Both the position numbers and the translations under genes were made by a program. The notes under the pieces were generated by a model, which searched no databases, was not told the DNA's origin, and saw nothing but the letters and a program-made list of their open reading frames with translations. From an uncultured Saprospiraceae bacterium (GTDB lineage Bacteria; Bacteroidota; Bacteroidia; Chitinophagales; Saprospiraceae), in the NCBI GenBank assembly GCA_937926205.1, contig CALEYL010000035.1, positions 1 through 19,762 of the forward strand: 19,762 nt of DNA, read 5' to 3'. Of the stretch, positions 16,000-19,762 are shown in pieces (within the stretch, counting starts at the first letter, position 1; every line of letters begins with the position of its first letter).

Positions 16000-16002
16000 A
16001 CA

Positions 16003-16038
16003 AAACGCCGGTCGGGAAGTACATCCCAACCGGCGTTT
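16003..16038. terminator. bidirectional terminator between the DUF4276 gene and metK
   Basis: A 10-bp stem (16003-16012 with 16029-16038), one C-A mismatch and 4 more pairs (16014-16017 with 16024-16027) surround a 6-nt loop. T-rich tracts lie on both outer sides (TTTCATT rightwards, TTTTGTTT leftwards), so it can serve both convergent genes. Confidence 0.82.
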
Positions 16039-16062
16039 CATTCGTAAAATTCTTATCAAGAA

Positions 16063-17316
16063 TTACAGCCCGAAAGCCGCTTTTACTTTATCGACATAGT
16101 CCAGTTTTTCCCACGTGAAAGTTTCCACCTCCATGGTTTTTTTCTGGCCGGAACCATCCGTTACCGTTACCGTTTTGATCTCCGGTTTGCGGCCCATATG
16201 CCCGTAGGCTGCAGTGCCGGAATAGATCGGATTGCGAAGTTTCAGGCGCTGTTCAATGGCGTAAGGGCGCATATCGAAGATGTCCATGACTTTCTTTGCA
16301 ATTTCGCCGTCGCTGATGCCTACTTTGCTTGTGCCATACGTTTGGATGTAAATATTGGTTGGTTTTGCCACTCCAATGGCGTACGAAACCTGCACCAACA
16401 CTTCATTACAAACACCGGCAGCAACTAAGTTTTTTGCGATGTGGCGTGTGGCATAGGCTGCCGAGCGATCCACTTTGGAAGGGTCTTTGCCCGAAAAAGC
16501 GCCACCGCCGTGTGCGCCTTTGCCGCCGTAGGTGTCGACAATGATTTTGCGGCCGGTCAGTCCGGTATCCCCGTGAGGCCCGCCGATGACAAATTTACCG
16601 GTTGGGTTAACGTGGTAAGTAATTTGATCCGTAAATAAAGCCTGGACAGATGGTTTCAGGCGTGCTTTGACGCGCGGTATGACCAATTCGATCATGTCCT
16701 TGCGAATCTGTGCCAACATGCGCTCGTCTTCGTCGAATTCATCGTGCTGCGTAGAAACAACGATGGAGTCGATGCGCTGGGGGGCATGATTGTCGCCGTA
16801 TTCAATGGTTACCTGCGACTTCGCGTCGGGGCGCAAATAGGTCATGATTTTGCCTTCCCGGCGAATGGCAGCCAGCTCTTCCAGCACTTTATGGGCCAGA
16901 TCAAGCGGCAGAGGCATGTAATCGTCGGTTTCATTGCTGGCGTAACCGAACATCATTCCCTGGTCGCCGGCGCCCTGATCTTCAGGGTTGGAGCGTTCTA
17001 CGCCGCGGTTGATGTCGGGCGACTGCTCGTGGATCGCAGAGAGAATGCCGCAGGAATTGGCCTCGAACATGTATTCCGATTTGGTATAGCCGATGCGGCG
17101 GATGACGTCGCGGGTGATCTGCTGCACATCCAGATAGACGCTGGATTTGACTTCGCCTGCCAGTATGACCTGCCCGGTTGTAACGAGGGTTTCACAGGCA
17201 ACTTTGGATGTAGGATCGAAAGCTAAAAAGTGATCGACGAGCGCGTCCGATATCTGATCGGCAACTTTATCCGGATGTCCTTCGGAGACGGACTCGGAAG
17301 TAAATAGATATGGCAT
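16063..17316 (-). CDS. metK: S-adenosylmethionine synthetase
   Basis: MetK makes S-adenosylmethionine from methionine and ATP, releasing phosphate and diphosphate, in the cytoplasm; it normally works as a tetramer or dimer. The 417-residue product shows the family signatures: SEGHPDKVADQISDA near the N-terminus (catalytic His14 and Asp16 region), GAGDQGMMFGYA at residues 115-126, GGPHGDTGLTGRKIIVDTYGG and GGGAFSGKDPSKVDRSAAYA in the central domain. It is about 30 residues longer than the E. coli enzyme, as is common in Bacteroidota. The ATG at 17316 is followed at once by the conserved YLFTSESVSEG start. A -7 box lies about 60 nt upstream. No SAM riboswitch is recognisable in the short leader. 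Confidence 0.98.
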   Translation of the reverse strand: MPYLFTSESVSEGHPDKVADQISDALVDHFLAFDPTSKVACETLVTTGQVILAGEVKSSVYLDVQQITRDVIRRIGYTKSEYMFEANSCGILSAIHEQSPDINRGVERSNPEDQGAGDQGMMFGYASNETDDYMPLPLDLAHKVLEELAAIRREGKIMTYLRPDAKSQVTIEYGDNHAPQRIDSIVVSTQHDEFDEDERMLAQIRKDMIELVIPRVKARLKPSVQALFTDQITYHVNPTGKFVIGGPHGDTGLTGRKIIVDTYGGKGAHGGGAFSGKDPSKVDRSAAYATRHIAKNLVAAGVCNEVLVQVSYAIGVAKPTNIYIQTYGTSKVGISDGEIAKKVMDIFDMRPYAIEQRLKLRNPIYSGTAAYGHMGRKPEIKTVTVTDGSGQKKTMEVETFTWEKLDYVDKVKAAFGL

Positions 17317-17377
17317 GTTATTTAATTGAAAAACAAAGAATTAAGGGAATTAGATGGCTACTTGCCTAAAACCGGGG

Positions 17378-17385
17378 CAAAAATA
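17378..17385 (-). promoter_or_regulatory. -7 box of the putative metK promoter
   Basis: On the minus strand 17385-17378 reads TATTTTTG, a perfect TANNTTTG. The predicted leader is about 55 nt. No clear TTTG is present 19-21 nt upstream, so the call rests on the -7 box and its position. Confidence 0.4.
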
Positions 17386-17420
17386 GGAATTGTTTTTTAC
17401 TTTACCCCTTTATATCAAAT

Positions 17421-17490
17421 GGGCAAATTTGCAAACAGGCAAATTCGCAAGTTTGCCCCTTGCCCTTTGCCAATTTGCCTATTGCTCCTT
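17421..17490. repeat. GGCAAA/TTTGCC repeat run downstream of the FAH-family gene
   Basis: The stretch contains GGGCAAATTTGC, AGGCAAATTCGC, AAGTTTGCCCC, TTGCCCTTTGCC and AATTTGCC in quick succession and borders the stop codon at 17492. GGCAAA (17438-17443) and TTTGCC (17452-17457) can form a hairpin. It resembles the run at 1527-1549 in motif and in position just past a minus-strand stop codon. Confidence 0.55.
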
Positions 17491-17491
17491 C

Positions 17492-18115
17492 CTACTTCAC
17501 TTCACACGAAAGCAAATGCTTCATGCCTTCCTTAGCCATGATAAACCCTTCCAGTTTGTCGCCAATTTGCACCGGGCCTACCCCTGCCGGCGTACCGGTG
17601 AAGATGTAGTCGCCGACCTGCAACTTGAAATATTTGGAAACATAAACGATGATGGCTTCGAAAGAAAAAAGCATGTCGCTGGTATTGCCATGCTGCACCA
17701 CAACGCCATTCTTTTTTAGCTGGAATTCTATGGCCGAACGGTCGGGTAAATCGGAAAGCGGTAAAAATCCACCCATCGCTGCCGAGCCGTCAAAGCCTTT
17801 GGCAATCTCCCAGGGGTGGCCTTTTTTCTTGAGGGTATCCTGCACATCGCGCGCGGTATAGTCAATGCCGAATCCGACCTGATCGTAGTATTCGTGTGCA
17901 AATTCAGGCTGTACGTGCCGACCGTTTTTGCAGATTTTCAACACGATTTCACCTTCGTAATGGAGGTCTTTGGTGAACTCCGGATAGTACAAAGGCTTAT
18001 CGTTTACCAGCATGGCCGAAGGCGGCTTCATAAACACCACCGGGCTTTCAGGCACCGGATTGTTCAATTCTTTGGCATGGTCGGCGTAGTTTCGGCCGAT
18101 GCAGATGATTTTCAT
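17492..18115 (-). CDS. fumarylacetoacetate hydrolase family protein
   Basis: The product (207 residues) is a single-domain member of the FAH family, which acts on 2-oxo acids as acylpyruvate hydrolases, oxaloacetate tautomerases or decarboxylases, or isomerases in aromatic acid degradation. It starts with KIICIGRNYADHAKELNN and has SPVVFMKPPSAM. The metal-binding set is E54 and E56 in HYEGEIVL and D85 in GFGIDYTARDVQ, with K106-G-F-D109 nearby. The C-terminal YIFTGTPAGVGPVQIGD motif is typical. Short YcgM-like members often turn out to be acylpyruvases or oxaloacetate tautomerases, so a housekeeping clean-up role is more likely than a degradation pathway; no other aromatic catabolism gene is nearby. 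It lies 10 bp downstream of trpS on the same strand, so the two are likely co-transcribed. Confidence 0.93.
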   Translation of the reverse strand: MKIICIGRNYADHAKELNNPVPESPVVFMKPPSAMLVNDKPLYYPEFTKDLHYEGEIVLKICKNGRHVQPEFAHEYYDQVGFGIDYTARDVQDTLKKKGHPWEIAKGFDGSAAMGGFLPLSDLPDRSAIEFQLKKNGVVVQHGNTSDMLFSFEAIIVYVSKYFKLQVGDYIFTGTPAGVGPVQIGDKLEGFIMAKEGMKHLLSCEVK

Positions 18116-18125
18116 AATCGCTTGT

Positions 18126-19130
18126 TTATACGTTGATCAATCCTGCCAGCTCCTTCACCTCCCGCACCGTTTCCTGTGCCCTTTTCCGAATCTCCGCTGA
18201 AGAGGCTTTTACCATTTCTTTCACCGCTTTTTTATTTGAAGTCAGTTCTGCTTTGCGTTCGCGGAAAGGCGTGCTGACCGCCACCAGGGCGTCGGCCACT
18301 GCTTCTTTTAAAGTTGAATACTTCAGCGCGCCGGCGTTGTAGTCGTCAATCAGGGAGGTGTGGGCTTCGATGTTGCCCCCTGCTTTCAGGAGTTCAAACA
18401 GGTTGGCTACTCCAGCGCTCATTTCTCCGGCAGGCGTATCGCCGGTGTCTGTCACAGCAGATTTGATTTGTTTCCGGATCACCGCTTCTTCGGCAAAAAC
18501 ATTGATGTGGTGCTTTTCACCGGCACTTTTGCTCATTTTTTTGGAGGGGTCGGCCGTTGATTTTACCACAGGTGTTTGGGTGTAGAGCGATTCCGGCAAC
18601 GAGAAGTAATTTTTACCCACCTGGTTATTGAAGCGCTGGGCGATGTTGCGGGTCAGTTCGAGGTGTTGCTCCTGGTCTTTGCCGACCGGGACATAATCTG
18701 CCCGGTAAATTAAAATATCAGCAGCCTGCAAAACCGGATAATCGAACAACCCCGTAGAAATAAATCCTTCGGCCAGGGTTTCGCTCTGAGCGCTTTTGTC
18801 CTTGAATTGGGTCATGCGCGTCAACTGCCCATAAGAAGAAAAGCAATTGAAAATCCAGGTCAACTCTGTGTGTTCCGGAACCAAAGACTGGATGAATAAG
18901 TATTCCGGTTTGACGCCGACTGCCAGCAGATTGATGATGAAATCCCAGGTTACCGCTCTCATTTTCTCCGGGTTATACGGCATGGTCATGGCGTGGTAAT
19001 TGACAACACCGTAGAAACAGGTGTAGCTGGACTGAAGGTCAACCCAGTTTTTTACGGCGCCGAAATAGTTGCCAAAATGCATGTCCCCGGTGGGCTGAAT
19101 GCAGGAGAGTACGGTTTTTTTCTGGTCCAT
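18126..19130 (-). CDS. trpS: tryptophanyl-tRNA synthetase
   Basis: This class I synthetase charges tRNA-Trp with tryptophan in the cytoplasm. The product is 334 residues, normal for bacterial TrpS. The HIGH-like motif is GDMHFGNYFGAV (H18, G20), preceded by the usual SCIQPTG. PVGKDQEQHLELTRNIAQRFN (148-168) is the tryptophan and adenylate pocket region. The KMSKS loop is intact at 198-202 (SKKMSKSAGEK). The C-terminal helical anticodon-binding region ends in the common FRERKAELTSN...VREVKELAGL pattern. The ATG at 19130 leaves the correct distance to the HIGH motif. The leader carries several CTGCCAACTG-like repeats. The FAH-family gene follows after 10 bp. Confidence 0.98.
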   Translation of the reverse strand: MDQKKTVLSCIQPTGDMHFGNYFGAVKNWVDLQSSYTCFYGVVNYHAMTMPYNPEKMRAVTWDFIINLLAVGVKPEYLFIQSLVPEHTELTWIFNCFSSYGQLTRMTQFKDKSAQSETLAEGFISTGLFDYPVLQAADILIYRADYVPVGKDQEQHLELTRNIAQRFNNQVGKNYFSLPESLYTQTPVVKSTADPSKKMSKSAGEKHHINVFAEEAVIRKQIKSAVTDTGDTPAGEMSAGVANLFELLKAGGNIEAHTSLIDDYNAGALKYSTLKEAVADALVAVSTPFRERKAELTSNKKAVKEMVKASSAEIRKRAQETVREVKELAGLINV

Positions 19131-19137
19131 TTTTAAT

Positions 19138-19235
19138 CAGTTGGCAGTTAGCAGTTTTATCAGTTGGCAGTCCTGTTCTGGATTTCAACCTTTTTTATTC
19201 AGTTCGCAGTTTTTGAGTTTGCTGTTGGCAGTTAC
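19138..19235. repeat. CAGTTGGCAGT-type repeat run in the trpS leader
   Basis: CAGTTGGCAGT occurs exactly at 19138-19148 and 19161-19171. Variants follow: TAGCAGTTTT at 19149-19158, CAGTTCGCAGT at 19200-19210 and CTGTTGGCAGTT at 19222-19233. On the coding strand these are ACTGCCAACTG units, the first of them only a few bases before the trpS start codon. No protein-coding potential is seen in the 162 bp between trpS and ridA. Confidence 0.6.
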
Positions 19236-19292
19236 AGATGTGTTTAAACAAATCGGGTAGAATGCCAACTTACAATTTTGCACGATGAGGTA

Positions 19293-19676
19293 CTAGCCAA
19301 TCACTGCGATGATGGAAATTTCAATGTTCACAAAGCGGGGCAGTTCAGCAACCTGAACCAACTCGCGGGCAGGAGCGGTAGCTTCATTGAAATACTGGCT
19401 GTATACCGCATTGATGCGTGCAAAGTTGTGCATGTCTTTTACAAAAACAGAACTCTTTACCACATGTTCAAACGTAAGGCCGGCAGCTTTGAGAATGGCG
19501 CTGATGTTTTCCATAACCTGGTGCGTTTCTGCCTCAATGTTTTCCATAACCAAATCGCCGGTGGCAGGGTTGATGGCAATCTGCCCCGAAGCATAAAGCA
19601 TGCCATTGCAGATGATGGCCTGGTTGTAAGGCCCGATTGGTGCGGGAGCCTGGTCTGTTATGATGATTTTTTTCAT
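19293..19676 (-). CDS. ridA: RidA family enamine/imine deaminase
   Basis: RidA hydrolyses reactive 2-aminoacrylate and related enamines formed by PLP enzymes, protecting those enzymes from damage; it is a cytoplasmic trimer. The product has 127 residues, the usual length. It carries the family start PAPIGPYNQAI (Y17), LYASGQIAINPATG (G31), the central VFVKDMHNFARINAVYSQYF and APARELVQVAELP, whose R104 corresponds to the substrate-carboxylate arginine, followed by NIEISIIA (E119). All active-site residues expected for a true RidA are therefore present, rather than those of the Rid2-7 subfamilies. It is upstream of trpS on the same strand with a 162-bp repeat-filled gap, so it is probably transcribed separately. 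Confidence 0.95.
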   Translation of the reverse strand: MKKIIITDQAPAPIGPYNQAIICNGMLYASGQIAINPATGDLVMENIEAETHQVMENISAILKAAGLTFEHVVKSSVFVKDMHNFARINAVYSQYFNEATAPARELVQVAELPRFVNIEISIIAVIG

Positions 19677-19683
19677 GCGTTTT

Positions 19684-19711
19684 TGTTAGATGTTAGATTT
19701 TAGATGTTAGG
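19684..19711. repeat. TTAGAT repeat run upstream of ridA
   Basis: The plus strand reads TTGTTAGATGTTAGA, then TTTTAGATGTTAGG, a run of TTAGAT-like units spaced 7-9 bp immediately upstream of the ridA start on the minus strand. It is a separate motif family from the run before trpS but has the same placement in a leader. Confidence 0.45.
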
Positions 19712-19762
19712 TGAATTGAATCAATTATATATCATACAATAGCAAAAGTGCTGTTGATAGAA

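Noticed and set aside
16744..17226. 160-codon frame antisense to metK
   Set aside because: Mirror of the strongly conserved metK coding sequence, with no protein features of its own.
17317..17377. SAM riboswitch in the metK leader
   Set aside because: The predicted leader is only about 55 nt and shows no conserved SAM-binding core or multi-stem fold.
19138..19235. CRISPR-like array upstream of trpS
   Set aside because: Units are short, imperfect and irregularly spaced, without constant-length unique spacers or nearby cas genes.
19278..19703. 141-codon frame antisense to ridA
   Set aside because: It covers the whole of ridA in antisense; ridA has all family residues, so this is a shadow frame.

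Overview
The window reads as a chromosomal segment of a Bacteroidota bacterium, most likely a Saprospirales-type lineage. The grounds are a type IX secretion (T9SS) sorting domain, SprB repeats, cohesin and dockerin-like modules of the kind common in that order, a DUF2911 protein, promoters of the Bacteroidota form (TTTG, about 20 nt, TANNTTTG), and starts without Shine-Dalgarno sequences. This placement is inference from gene content, not from a marker alignment.

Layout. Positions 1-291 hold the possible tail of an upstream gene and repeat-rich DNA. A plus-strand gene at 292-1362 encodes a membrane-anchored protein with a degenerate glucosaminidase-like domain and ends at a strong terminator. 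A minus-strand pair encodes TolC (3053-4507) and a HlyD/MacA-type adaptor (1550-2974), with no pump gene beside it. Divergent from tolC is a polytopic GT87-like mannosyltransferase (4689-6047). Its 3' end overlaps a convergent gene for a secreted DUF2911 protein (6019-6909). A large helical protein of unknown function follows on the minus strand (7014-8468), with a near-consensus promoter.

Positions 8475-12695 hold the most unusual part. A leader of about 230 nt can fold into a closed multi-branch structure. It precedes a 1237-residue secreted protein with about five cohesin-like modules, three SprB repeats, an internal EF-hand/dockerin-like module and a T9SS signal. Two matching palindromes then separate it from a 201-residue secreted protein made of a carboxypeptidase-regulatory-like domain and a dockerin-like domain (12696-13301). 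The pair could form a cohesin-dockerin surface complex.

Positions 13302-16045 are an AT-richer accessory stretch. It has a small three-helix membrane protein, about 475 bp of repeat-bearing DNA, and a two-gene unit whose reading frames overlap by 7 bp: an OLD/RecF-like AAA ATPase and a DUF4276 protein. This looks like a defence-type ATPase-effector pair. A bidirectional terminator separates it from housekeeping genes on the minus strand: metK, a fumarylacetoacetate-hydrolase-family enzyme, trpS and ridA.

Several intergenic repeat families recur: four exact copies of a GC-rich 12-mer, GGCAAA-type runs just past two minus-strand stop codons, and short motif runs in the leaders of trpS and ridA. 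No tRNA, rRNA, CRISPR array or intact insertion sequence was seen.
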